From Kiritimatiellia bacterium (GTDB lineage Bacteria > Verrucomicrobiota > Kiritimatiellia > RFP12 > UBA1067): DNA of 49,291 bases. Below are positions 1 to 9,618 of the stretch, in pieces. A model generated the notes under the pieces. That model was not told where the DNA came from, did no database searches, and saw only the letters and a program-made list of their open reading frames with translations. Numbering within the stretch: position 1 is the stretch's first letter; each line of letters opens with the position of its first letter. The stretch lies in contig JAFRBA010000112.1 in NCBI GenBank assembly GCA_017405115.1, positions 1-49,291 of the forward strand, in the 5' to 3' direction. The position numbers and the translations under genes are program-made.

Positions 1-164
1 CAATTTCACATTTCCATAATTTCTTATTTTCTCGTGTAAGATTTCTGAATTGGGAACGAGTAGAGAGTGAAAAGAAAAGGAAGAAGGAAGAAGTAAGGAA
101 GGAAAAAGAAAAGTAAGGAAGAAGAAGAAAATGCGAATCAAAAATTTTACACTTTACACTTCTC
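1..164. other. Upstream region of the macroglobulin gene
   Basis: No gene is visible. Positions 60-130 are almost pure purine on the plus strand (GGAAGAAGGAAGAAGTAAGG-type words), followed by TTTACACTTTACAC words that recur at 20870-20888. An ATG at 131 opens a frame that does not match the downstream gene. Removing one A from the A-run at 140-144 would join that ATG to the macroglobulin frame and give a classic signal peptide. No confident promoter was found. Confidence 0.5.
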
Positions 165-3100
165 TTGGCTCTGGCGGCAACAGGCTCGGCGCTTTACTGG
201 ACGCTTGGCAAGGTGCGGGCCTTCGAGAAACAGCATCAATGCGACGTCTTTGCCAATCTGTCGCCATCCGAACTCGGTAGGGCGGCATCGACGATGCCGC
301 CGTTTGCGGCGGTTTCATCGAAACCGCCCTACCAGGCTACGACGGGGACGGCGGTTTCATCGAAACCTACGACGGGGACGGCGGTTTCATCGAAACCGCC
401 CTACCAGGCCTCGGCGCCGACCGAGATGAGGGTGCTGGGCGTCGCCTACGACGGGGAGCAGAGCCTGCGCATACGCCTTTCGCTCCGCCCCGACATGGGC
501 GTCGCCCGCCAATACGTAAGCGTCGAGCCGATGGCTGCGGGCAGCGTGGCGGTTTCCTATGATACGGAATACAGCCGCAGCCTAGGCAAGCATGTCCCCA
601 TCCTGGAGGTGACGGGCGACTACGCCCACCGCACGAACGTGACGCTTCGCATTCGTCGCGGACTGCCGCCGCATGGCTGGCAGGGGGCGGCGGTTTCATC
701 GAAACCGCCCTACCAGGCGACGAACGGGGCGGCGGTTTCATCGAAACCGCCCTACCAGGCGACGAACGGGGCGGCGGTTTCATCGAAACCGCCCTACCAG
801 GCGACGACGGGGTCGGCGACCAACCGCGAGGAAGCGCTCATCTCGGACTACACGTACACGTTCCGGCGCAAGGACCGCAACCCCTACGTGAACTTCGCCG
901 CGGCCGGGCGCTACCTGCCCCCCGGCGGCTCCAGGTCGATAAGCCTCGAATCGGTCAACATGGCGCGCATCAAGGCGTCTATCTGCCGCGTCGAGCCGCG
1001 CAACGTCGTGCAGATGCTGGCCCGCGAGGAAAAAGTCTACAGCCGCTATTCGTGGAGCGGCAATGCCGACGACGAGGAGTCCGCCGAGCTGGCGGGCGAG
1101 GCCGAGGAATCTACGATACAATGCGCGAACCGCCTGAACGAGAAGGAGACGTCGCTGCTGCCGGTCCGCATGAACGACGGCAAGCCGACGAACGGCGTGT
1201 TCCTGGTGAGCGTCCTGAGTGGAGACCGTCCGCGCCGCGACTATGTGTGGGATAGCGACGAGAGGATCAAGCTGAATCCGCTGCGGTGCCGCCTCGTGTG
1301 CCTTTCCGACCTTGGCCTCAGCGTTCGCAGGAGCGACGGCGACAGCCTCGGCGTGTGGGTCATGTCGCTGATGAAGGGCACGCCCGTGGGCGGCGCCCGC
1401 GTGGAGGTGTACTCGCCCGCCGGCATCCTGGTGATGACCGGCGCGACGGACGCGCTCGGATGGTGCCGTCCGGAACGGAAGGACAAGGGCGAGCCCTTCG
1501 CCGTGGTCGTGCGCTCCGACGACGACATGACGTTCATGGCGCTTCGCAGCTCGATGGTGGTGGACGAGACGAATCCCGACGGCGCCCGCTACAAGTACCT
1601 CGCCGAGAACGACCTGAGCGCGTTCTGCTGGACCGACCGCGGCATCTACCGCCACGGCGAGCGAATAATGCTGCACACGCTCGTGCGGAACGGGACGCGA
1701 CGCGCGCCACGTCCGACGCCGATAAGGCTGGAGCTGCTGAATCCGAATGGCGTTGTCTGCTCCGCAGTCACCCAGGTGACGGACGACGAGGGCGCAGTGC
1801 TCTGCGACAAGTTCAGTGTGGCGGACGAACAGCCCAGCGGCACGTGGACCATTCGCGCGAAGCTCCCTGGGGAGAAGGGCCGCGAGATCGGCTCGCGCGA
1901 AATCAAGATCGAGGAATTCGCCCCGCCCCAGATACGAGTGAGTGTGGAGACGTGCGACTCGACGAATCCGACGAACTTCGGCTTCACGGTCTCGGCGGAG
2001 CACCTCTTCGGCGGCCCTGCGCACGGACTGGTCTGCGAGGGCGCGGTGGTGTTCGAGGACGTTCCGTTCGCCCCGCCGAAGTGGAAGGGGTGGCACTTCG
2101 GAAACGACGGCCTCGGGCTGCAGCCGAACTTCCGCAATCCCGGCAAGGACCGGCTCGACAGGGACGGGCGCATAAGCTTCGCCGCGCCGCTCTGGGCGAC
2201 GACGGGGCTTCCTAAGGCTGCCGTTCGTGCAATAGCGCAGGGCGTGGTGTTCGAGGACGGCGGGCGCCCAGCGACTGCGCGCAAGAGCGTGGTGACGCAC
2301 TTCTACCCGTACTACATAGGCAGCACGCTGTCGGAGTGGATGAAGCTCGAGCGCGGCGCCCCGCTTCGCGTCGGGGTGGCTTGCGTGTCGCCCGACGGCA
2401 GCCGCCTCGGCGAGCCCCGCCGGCTCTCGGCGCAGCTCGAGCGCGTAGACACCGTGTATTCCTACCGCGAGCGCGGCGACGGCTGCCAGACCTGGGACTG
2501 CGACCGCGTGCGCGTCCTCGTCGCCTCGAACATCGTGCTGACGACGGAGACGAACCTTAACAGCGTGCTTGTGATTCCGGCGGACAGGGCCGGCGACTAT
2601 GTGCTCACGATACGCGACACCGCCTCCAACGTGTCGTATTCGCGGAGCTTCTACCTTAGCGACTGGGGCGACAACGCCGTGCGGGCGCCGCTTTCCGACC
2701 CGACCGCGGTGTCGATCGCGACGGACAAGCTGATCTACCGCGTCGGCGAGGCGCCGCGCCTTACGGTGAAGTCCCCGTTCGCGGGGTTCGCGCTCCTTGC
2801 GGTTCTGCGCGACAAGGAGGTCTACACCGAGGTGCTCGAGCTGACCAACGCCACAAGCGAAGTGGTGCTGCGGCCCGTGCGCGCCGAGCTTGCGCCGAAC
2901 ATCGACGTGTTCGTCTCCGTCGTGCAGAGCGTGGGCGCGAATTCGCGGCACCTCGCGGCAAGGGCGCACGGGCAGGCGACGGTGCTCATACGCCCCGCCG
3001 AGAACGAAGTGCCGGTCACCCTCGAGGCGAAGGTCGCAAACCTCCGCACGATCGACGTGGAGGTGGGCGCGCCGAACGCGACGGTCGCCTTGGTCACCGT

Positions 3101-5270
3101 GGTGGACGAGGCGATAAACATCCTGACGGGCGAGCCAACGCCCGACCCGGTCGGATGGTTCTCGCAGGCCCGCGACGCGGAGCATCCGCTCTACGACCTC
3201 TACGGCCGCATCCTGCCGGTGCTGGGCGAGCGGGAGACGCGCGTCGGCGGCGTGAAGACCGGCGGCGGCGCCGGCGCGGAGATGCTGGGCAGGGTGAGCC
3301 CGGTCCCGACGCGGCGGTTCAAGCCGCTCGCGCTGTGGACCGGACGCGTGCCCGTGGTCGAGGGTAGGGCCCATGCCGTCGTGAAGCTGCCGGAGTTCGT
3401 GGGCGAGCTGCGCGTCACGGCGGTGGCGTACAGCGCAACGGCGTCCGGCGCGGCGTCGGTGCAGCGCAAGGTCACGCCGAAGCTCGTCGCCATGCCCGAC
3501 GCCCCCCGCTTCGTCGCTCCGGGCGACGTGTTCGAGGCGACGCTGCCGATACACAACCGCAGCGGGGAGGCCGCGAAGTTCGGCTGCTCGGTGTCCACGA
3601 ACGGGGCGCTGGCCGTCAATGTGCCGTTGGTCCTTCTTGAAGAAGGCGGGCACACGAACATAGTCGTAAGCCTCAAGGCGCCTTCGGAACCGGGCGAGCT
3701 AGAGATCGCCTACCACGTGCGCGGCATGGGCGAGGTGCACGACCAGACGATCCGCCTGCCGGTGCGGCCCGCAGTCGCGTGGGTTGAGACTGCCGGAGTT
3801 GAAAAGTTGAAAGGTGGAAAGGTTGAAAAGTTGAAAGGTGAAACCAACGTTTCGCGTCTCATGTCTAATGTCTCGTGCCGCGCGTCTAACGTCTCATGTC
3901 CCGCGTCTCGCGGGCAAATCCGAAATGGCTTTGAACGCTACTGGGAGCGAGAGTGGGATTCGCCGCTTGGGGAATACGAGCCTGCGCTGAGGTGGCTGGC
4001 CGAATACCCGCACGGCTGCCTGGAGCAGACCGTCTCGCGGATGTTCCCGCTCATCTGCGCCGGTGGCCTGCTCAACTCGGTGGTCACGAACGGTCCGGAC
4101 GTGGTGGCGGCCGGCGTCAGGAGGGTGGAGTCCATGATAAGGCGCACCGACTTCGTGATGTGGCCCGACTGCGACTACGCTCCGTGGGACCGCGAGGTGT
4201 CGCTCTACGCGGCGCACTTCCTGATCGAAGCGGAGCGGTGCGGGCAGCGCCTCACGCCGTCTGCGCGCGAGAACGTGATGGGCTTCCTCAGGAAGTGGGT
4301 CGTTTCGACGAACAGCGCGGTCTCGGCCTACGCATGCCACACGCTTGCGCTCGCGGACGCCCCCGACCGCGACAGGATGCTGCGCCTGTATGACGCGGCG
4401 ACGGCGCGGCCGGAGTCCGCGCCCTACCAGGCGGGAGGGCCGCGCCCCGTCGCGGCCGAACCGCTTTCGCTGCTCTCGAGGGCGAGGCTTGCGCGCGCCT
4501 TCTCGCTGGCCCACGACACCGAGCGGGCGAAGAGGCTGCTCGGCAACGCGGCGTCGCCTGCGTCCGTAAAGGAGGCGTCGTTCGCGCTCGTGGCGCTCCT
4601 TGGCGTCGACGACTCCGACGCGCGCGTCCTGCCGCTCGTGGAGTACCTCTGCCGCTCGCGCGACAAGGCGAAGCTCTCCTGGGGCACCACGGAGGGGAAC
4701 GCGCACGCGCTCATGGCGCTTGGCGAGTACTACCGCCACCATCCGCCGAAGCGCGGCGAGCGATTCGTGTCGTGGCGGCGCCTTGCGCTGCCGGCCATCG
4801 GCGACGTGCGCGACGAGTCGGCGGGGCTCTCCGTCTCGCGGCGGTTCTTCGGTCCGGAAGGCGAGCCGGCGGACCTCGGGGCGCTCAGGTGCGGCGAGCT
4901 GCTCATAGTCGAGCTTGCGATATCCGCGGACGACACGCGGGCGCTGAACGACCTCGTGGTGGAGGACCTCTTCGCGGGCGCCTTCGAGCCGGTGCACGGC
5001 GCGCTGCCGGAGTGTTTCGCCGCGAAGCACGGCGGCACGAACGAGGTGCCGGCCTCGGCGTGGGTGATGCGCAGCGACGCGCGCGACGACAGGATGCTGG
5101 TCTTTTCGAAGAAGTTCACGCTGGAGAGGGGCCATGAAGCCAAGTTCCGCTACCAGGTGCGCGTGGTTTCGGCGGGCGAGTTCGTTCTGCCGGGGCCGAG
5201 CGTGGAGGGCATGTATCATCCTGCTCTGCATGCTCGCCGCGTTCCTGGGCGCATCGTGGTGCGCCATTGA
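165..5270 (+). CDS. Bacterial alpha-2-macroglobulin with thioester (YfhM/ECAM-like)
   Basis: Large periplasmic protease trap, about 1,700 residues, similar in size to E. coli YfhM. An MG2-type domain starts near residue 487 (TDRGIYRHGE), the A2M-family motif region with the conserved Trp is near 1058, the thioester motif is C1285-L-E-Q1288, and a C-terminal receptor-binding-like domain ends the protein. In this family protease cleavage of a bait region exposes the thioester, which traps the protease; the gene usually sits beside pbpC, as here (overlap with the next gene). The listed start is a TTG at 165. An ATG at 131 would be in frame if the A-run at 140-144 were one base shorter, and would restore a full signal peptide. 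Odd: six copies of a hairpin module lie at about residues 48-80 and 175-211, and a low-complexity insert sits at about residues 1211-1250, before the thioester domain. Confidence 0.93.
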   Translation: MALAATGSALYWTLGKVRAFEKQHQCDVFANLSPSELGRAASTMPPFAAVSSKPPYQATTGTAVSSKPTTGTAVSSKPPYQASAPTEMRVLGVAYDGEQSLRIRLSLRPDMGVARQYVSVEPMAAGSVAVSYDTEYSRSLGKHVPILEVTGDYAHRTNVTLRIRRGLPPHGWQGAAVSSKPPYQATNGAAVSSKPPYQATNGAAVSSKPPYQATTGSATNREEALISDYTYTFRRKDRNPYVNFAAAGRYLPPGGSRSISLESVNMARIKASICRVEPRNVVQMLAREEKVYSRYSWSGNADDEESAELAGEAEESTIQCANRLNEKETSLLPVRMNDGKPTNGVFLVSVLSGDRPRRDYVWDSDERIKLNPLRCRLVCLSDLGLSVRRSDGDSLGVWVMSLMKGTPVGGARVEVYSPAGILVMTGATDALGWCRPERKDKGEPFAVVVRSDDDMTFMALRSSMVVDETNPDGARYKYLAENDLSAFCWTDRGIYRHGERIMLHTLVRNGTRRAPRPTPIRLELLNPNGVVCSAVTQVTDDEGAVLCDKFSVADEQPSGTWTIRAKLPGEKGREIGSREIKIEEFAPPQIRVSVETCDSTNPTNFGFTVSAEHLFGGPAHGLVCEGAVVFEDVPFAPPKWKGWHFGNDGLGLQPNFRNPGKDRLDRDGRISFAAPLWATTGLPKAAVRAIAQGVVFEDGGRPATARKSVVTHFYPYYIGSTLSEWMKLERGAPLRVGVACVSPDGSRLGEPRRLSAQLERVDTVYSYRERGDGCQTWDCDRVRVLVASNIVLTTETNLNSVLVIPADRAGDYVLTIRDTASNVSYSRSFYLSDWGDNAVRAPLSDPTAVSIATDKLIYRVGEAPRLTVKSPFAGFALLAVLRDKEVYTEVLELTNATSEVVLRPVRAELAPNIDVFVSVVQSVGANSRHLAARAHGQATVLIRPAENEVPVTLEAKVANLRTIDVEVGAPNATVALVTVVDEAINILTGEPTPDPVGWFSQARDAEHPLYDLYGRILPVLGERETRVGGVKTGGGAGAEMLGRVSPVPTRRFKPLALWTGRVPVVEGRAHAVVKLPEFVGELRVTAVAYSATASGAASVQRKVTPKLVAMPDAPRFVAPGDVFEATLPIHNRSGEAAKFGCSVSTNGALAVNVPLVLLEEGGHTNIVVSLKAPSEPGELEIAYHVRGMGEVHDQTIRLPVRPAVAWVETAGVEKLKGGKVEKLKGETNVSRLMSNVSCRASNVSCPASRGQIRNGFERYWEREWDSPLGEYEPALRWLAEYPHGCLEQTVSRMFPLICAGGLLNSVVTNGPDVVAAGVRRVESMIRRTDFVMWPDCDYAPWDREVSLYAAHFLIEAERCGQRLTPSARENVMGFLRKWVVSTNSAVSAYACHTLALADAPDRDRMLRLYDAATARPESAPYQAGGPRPVAAEPLSLLSRARLARAFSLAHDTERAKRLLGNAASPASVKEASFALVALLGVDDSDARVLPLVEYLCRSRDKAKLSWGTTEGNAHALMALGEYYRHHPPKRGERFVSWRRLALPAIGDVRDESAGLSVSRRFFGPEGEPADLGALRCGELLIVELAISADDTRALNDLVVEDLFAGAFEPVHGALPECFAAKHGGTNEVPASAWVMRSDARDDRMLVFSKKFTLERGHEAKFRYQVRVVSAGEFVLPGPSVEGMYHPALHARRVPGRIVVRH
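276..333 (+). repeat. Composite hairpin module pair inside the macroglobulin gene
   Basis: Two back-to-back hairpins. Module M2 at 276-301 starts GGTAGGGCGGC and pairs GGCGGCATCG with CGATGCCGCC. Module M1 at 308-333 has arms GGCGGTTTC and GAAACCGCC around ATC, then CTACC. The pair is bounded by GGTAGGGCGG and CCGCCCTACC, an inverted terminal repeat. It is translated as part of the protein, with M1 read as AVSSKPPY. Confidence 0.85.
350..405 (+). repeat. Hairpin module M1, partial and full copy, in macroglobulin
   Basis: A partial M1 copy (350-367) lacks the last 12 nt of its 42-nt repeat unit and is followed by a full copy at 380-405. Offsets from the copy at 308 are 42 and 72 nt, all multiples of three, so every copy is read in the same frame (AVSSKPP). 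The spacer is a near-identical ACGACGGGGAC sequence, which implies local tandem duplication. Confidence 0.85.
689..798 (+). repeat. Three tandem hairpin modules (42-nt period) in macroglobulin
   Basis: Full M1 copies at 689-714, 731-756 and 773-798, with an exact 42-nt period and the spacer AGGCGACGAACGGGGC. Each unit encodes 14 residues containing AVSSKPPYQA. They sit between two MG-type beta domains, where a loop insertion could be tolerated. Confidence 0.9.
3798..3911 (+). repeat. Low-complexity word-repeat insert inside the macroglobulin gene
   Basis: 3798-3845 repeats GTTGAAAAGTTGAAAGGTG-type words and encodes KVEKLKG repeats. 3853-3911 repeats CGCGTCTCATGTCTAATGTC-type words and encodes SNVSC repeats. 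The composition is far from the flanking GC-rich codons, and the insert lies between the last MG-type domain and the thioester domain. The same style of words is found between genes elsewhere in the window. Confidence 0.8.
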
Positions 5271-5358
5271 CTGGACCGGCGCCGGCGCTGACGAGTACCC
5301 TGGTGGCGTGGTGCTGCGCGACGACGCCGGCAATGTGCTGCGCGTCTCGCTTGGCGGC

Positions 5359-5384
5359 GGCGGTTTCATCGAAACCGCCCTACC
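5359..5384 (+). repeat. Hairpin module M1 in pbpC
   Basis: Full copy, read as GGFIETALP. This is a different reading frame from the one used in the macroglobulin gene just upstream. It lies between the membrane anchor and the GT51 domain. Confidence 0.88.
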
Positions 5385-6021
5385 AGGCTACGGACGCGAC
5401 ATTGACTGCAGGCCGTACTACTCGGCCGACGCCGGCGACTGGATCGTCAAGGCGCTCGTCGCGTCGGAGGACGGCACGTTCTGGGAGCACCGCGGGGTGC
5501 GTCCGCTGAGCGTGCTGCGCGCGGCGTTCCAGAACGTCACGTGCCGCCGCCGCGTATCGGGGGCGTCGACAATCACGATGCAGGCGGTGCGCCTCATCGC
5601 GCCTCATCCGAAGACGTTTTGGTGGAAGTGGAAGGAGGCCGTGATGGCGCTCAAGATGGAGCGCAGGCGGTCGAAGGAGTGGATAGTCTCGCAGTACCTG
5701 AACAGAGCGCCGTTCGGCTCGAACCTGGTCGGCATAGAGGCCGCCGCGCAGGGCTGGCTGGGGAAGGGGGCGAAGGATCTGGGGATCGGCGAGGCTGCGA
5801 TGCTCGCGGGGATGGTCCAGGCGCCGTCGCGGTTCCGTCCCGACAGGCACTACGACCGCGCACTCAAGCGGCGCGACTACGTCCTGGAGCGGATGCTCAA
5901 GCTCGGCATGATCGACGAGGGGCAGTTCGAGGGTGCGAAGTCGGTGAAGCCGCAGATACGCCGCGCGCCGCGTCCGTTCCGCGCGCCGTACTTCTGCGAC
6001 TGGGTCATGGGAGAGATACGC

Positions 6022-6092
6022 GGCGGTTTCATCGAAACCGCCCTACCAGGCGACGGACGTGGCGGCGGCGGTTTCATCGAAACCGCCCTACC
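6022..6092 (+). repeat. Two hairpin modules M1 in pbpC
   Basis: Full copies at 6022-6047 and 6067-6092, 45 nt apart and in frame, each encoding GGFIETALPG. They fall at the linker between the glycosyltransferase and transpeptidase domains. Confidence 0.88.
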
Positions 6093-6700
6093 AGGCTACG
6101 GACGTGGCGGAGCTGCTCAGGATGTAAGAACGACGCTCAACGCAGACATCCAGGCGACATGCGAGAACGCGGTGGACGCGGCTGCGCGCGCGGGCGGCTA
6201 CTCGGTCGCCGCGGTGGTGATGGAGGCGCGAAGCGGCGACGTGAAGGCGCTCGCTTGCAGCGGCGACTACTTCGACAAGGCGGACGGGCAGGTCAACACC
6301 GCGATCACGCCGCGTCCGGCGGGCTCGACGCTCAAGCCGTTCCTCGCGGCGCTTGCGATCGAGAGGGGCGTCATCTCGCCAGACGAGAGGCTGTGCGACG
6401 TTCCGGTGGCGTACAAGGGGTACAGGCCGGCGAACTTCGACGGCAGGCACCGCGGCATGGTGTCGGTGCGCGACGCTCTGGTGATGTCGCTGAACATCCC
6501 GTTCGTGCAGATGCTGAGGCGCACGGGAGTTGAGACGTTCGGGGACTGCCTGCGCGAGCTCGGCTTCAGGCACATTGGCGCGGACGAGTCGGCGGGCCTC
6601 GGGATGGCGATCGGCAACGTGGAGGTTTCGCTTCTGGAGCTTGTGCGTGCGTATGGCGTGATCGCGCGGGGTGGCGTTGCGGCGCGGCGAGCGGCGAGCG

Positions 6701-6725
6701 ACATTCTCCATTTTCCATTTTCTCG
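6701..6725 (+). repeat. AT-rich word insert at the pbpC frameshift
   Basis: An AT-rich stretch built of ATTCTCCATTTTCCATTTTC-type words sits in otherwise very GC-rich coding sequence, at the exact place where the PbpC reading frame changes. It resembles intergenic words at 25260-25295. Confidence 0.6.
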
Positions 6726-6743
6726 CCGGGAACGTGCTACCTC

Positions 6744-7487
6744 ATGTCGGAGATGCTGTCGGGCGGGGAGCGCGCGCAGGCGGCGCTGGGGCACGTGGCG
6801 GACGTCGTGGCGTCGCGCTTTGCGTGGAAGACGGGCACTTCCAGCGCGTACCGCGACGCATGGACGGTTGCGTGGAACCCGGAGTACGTGGTGGGGGTGT
6901 GGTGCGGGCACAAGTCCGGCGGCTTCGGCGACCGCACGCTTGTCGGCGCGAAGGCGGCCGCGCCTGTCGCGTGGGGGTTGGCGCGCGCGCTGTATCCGCA
7001 GAACGACGGGCCGTGGTTCGAGCGTCCGCACGACCTGGTCCGTCGGAAGGTGTGCTCGCTCACCGGGCTCGCGGCGTCGGCCGACTGTCCGGAGACGGAG
7101 GACGGCTGGGCCGTCGCGGGGAGGAGTCCGTCGGTGCTCTGCGCGGCGCATCGGCGCGATGCCGCAGGGAAAGTGGTGGTGTGCGCCGACGCGGCGTTCG
7201 CCGCGTTCGCGGGGCTGGTGGGGAAGGCGGAGAAGCTGGCGATCTCCAGGCCGGAGGACGGCGCGGTGTTTCGCCTTGTCAGCGGGGCGATGGACCAGCG
7301 GATAGTGTGTCAGGTGGCGGGCAACCCCGCGGGCGCGAAGCTCTGGTGGTTCGTCGACGGGCGGCCAGCCGGGGAGAGTGTCGGGCTGCAGCCGATGCTG
7401 CTGCCGATGGAGGCGGGCGAGCACGAGATAACGTGTTCGACGGAGGAGGGCGTATCGGCGACGGTGAGGGTGAGAGTGGAAGAGTAG
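6744..7487 (+). pseudogene. pbpC: Penicillin-binding protein 1C, C-terminal part
   Basis: Carries the rest of the transpeptidase domain: the block FSPGTCYLMSEML (which begins upstream of this ATG), the KTG box in WKTGTSSAYRDAW, VVGVWCGH, and the PbpC-specific C-terminal beta domain (about residues 165-247). The ATG at 6744 is only the first in-frame one; the natural protein is continuous with the N-terminal part. If the frameshift is real the enzyme lacks half of its transpeptidase. Programmed frameshifting or a sequencing error is the alternative. Confidence 0.85.
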
Positions 7488-7517
7488 TTAGTCGTTAGTG
7501 GAGGAGTGGAAGAGTAG

Positions 7518-9281
<1,764 letters not shown>

Positions 9282-9301
9282 GCGGAACATTCCGGCCGTG
9301 C

Positions 9302-9346
9302 AGAACGTGCAGATCGTGTAGAGCCCCTACACGGCCTGCACGTTCT
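9302..9346 (+). terminator. Large hairpin after enolase
   Basis: Outer arms AGAACGTGCAG (9302-9312) and CTGCACGTTCT (9336-9346); inner arms CGTGTAG and CTACACG around AGCCC; a 2-nt internal loop separates them. No clear U-tract follows, so it may stabilise or process the mRNA rather than act as a classical intrinsic terminator. Confidence 0.55.
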
Positions 9347-9618
9347 CTATTGGGGAAAGGTGGAGAAGTGGAAGAGTAGAAGAGTGGAGTTTGTCGCAGA
9401 GGCCGCAGAATGTGCGTCCTCTTTCGGTTTTGTAATGAACTCCGAGCGTTAGCGAGAACAGCAACCGTCGACTTCAAAACTGCGCAATGGGTCGCGAAGG
9501 TTCGGCAGCCCAAAGTAAAACTGGGGAATCTCCAAAGAGGCGTGGCTCTGTTGCCGATGGCCGTTGAATATGGTAGAATACCGTCAGAATAACTTTTCTG
9601 CTTAATGGAGGTGTTAAG
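9347..9618. other. Word repeats and promoter before the beta-strand protein
   Basis: GTGGAGAAGTGGAAGAGTAG words occupy 9361-9389. No gene is recognised between 9390 and 9550. A promoter and a ribosome-binding site (GGAGGTG at 9607-9613) precede the gene at 9619. Confidence 0.5.
9551..9579 (+). promoter_or_regulatory. Promoter for the beta-strand-repeat protein
   Basis: -35 TTGCCG at 9551-9556, a 17-nt spacer, then TGG-TAGAAT with the -10 at 9574-9579. Confidence 0.6.

Larger units (their letters stand above)
5134..7305 (+). pseudogene. pbpC: Penicillin-binding protein 1C, N-terminal part (frameshifted)
   Basis: Glycosyltransferase 51 plus transpeptidase enzyme that builds peptidoglycan from the outer face of the inner membrane. 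Visible: a membrane anchor near 5215-5270, GT51 motifs EDGTFWEHRG, GASTITMQ and LNRAPFG, then the transpeptidase serine in GSTLKPF (S398 from this start) and the SLN motif. Homology to PbpC stops near 6720. The KTG motif and C-terminal domain continue in another frame from about 6723 to 7487, so the gene is split. The ATG at 5134 has GGAGAGGGG 3 nt upstream; an ATG at 5230 is an alternative that overlaps the macroglobulin gene less. Three M1 hairpin modules are translated in frame (GGFIETALPG), one after the anchor and two at the domain junction. Confidence 0.85.

Noticed and set aside
308..798. CRISPR array
   Set aside because: The repeats are palindromic, the spacers are near-identical, the copies lie within a coding frame and no cas gene is nearby.
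780..3653. 957-codon open frame on the minus strand opposite the macroglobulin
   Set aside because: Arg/His-rich composition and no family resemblance; it is the antisense shadow of a GC-rich gene.
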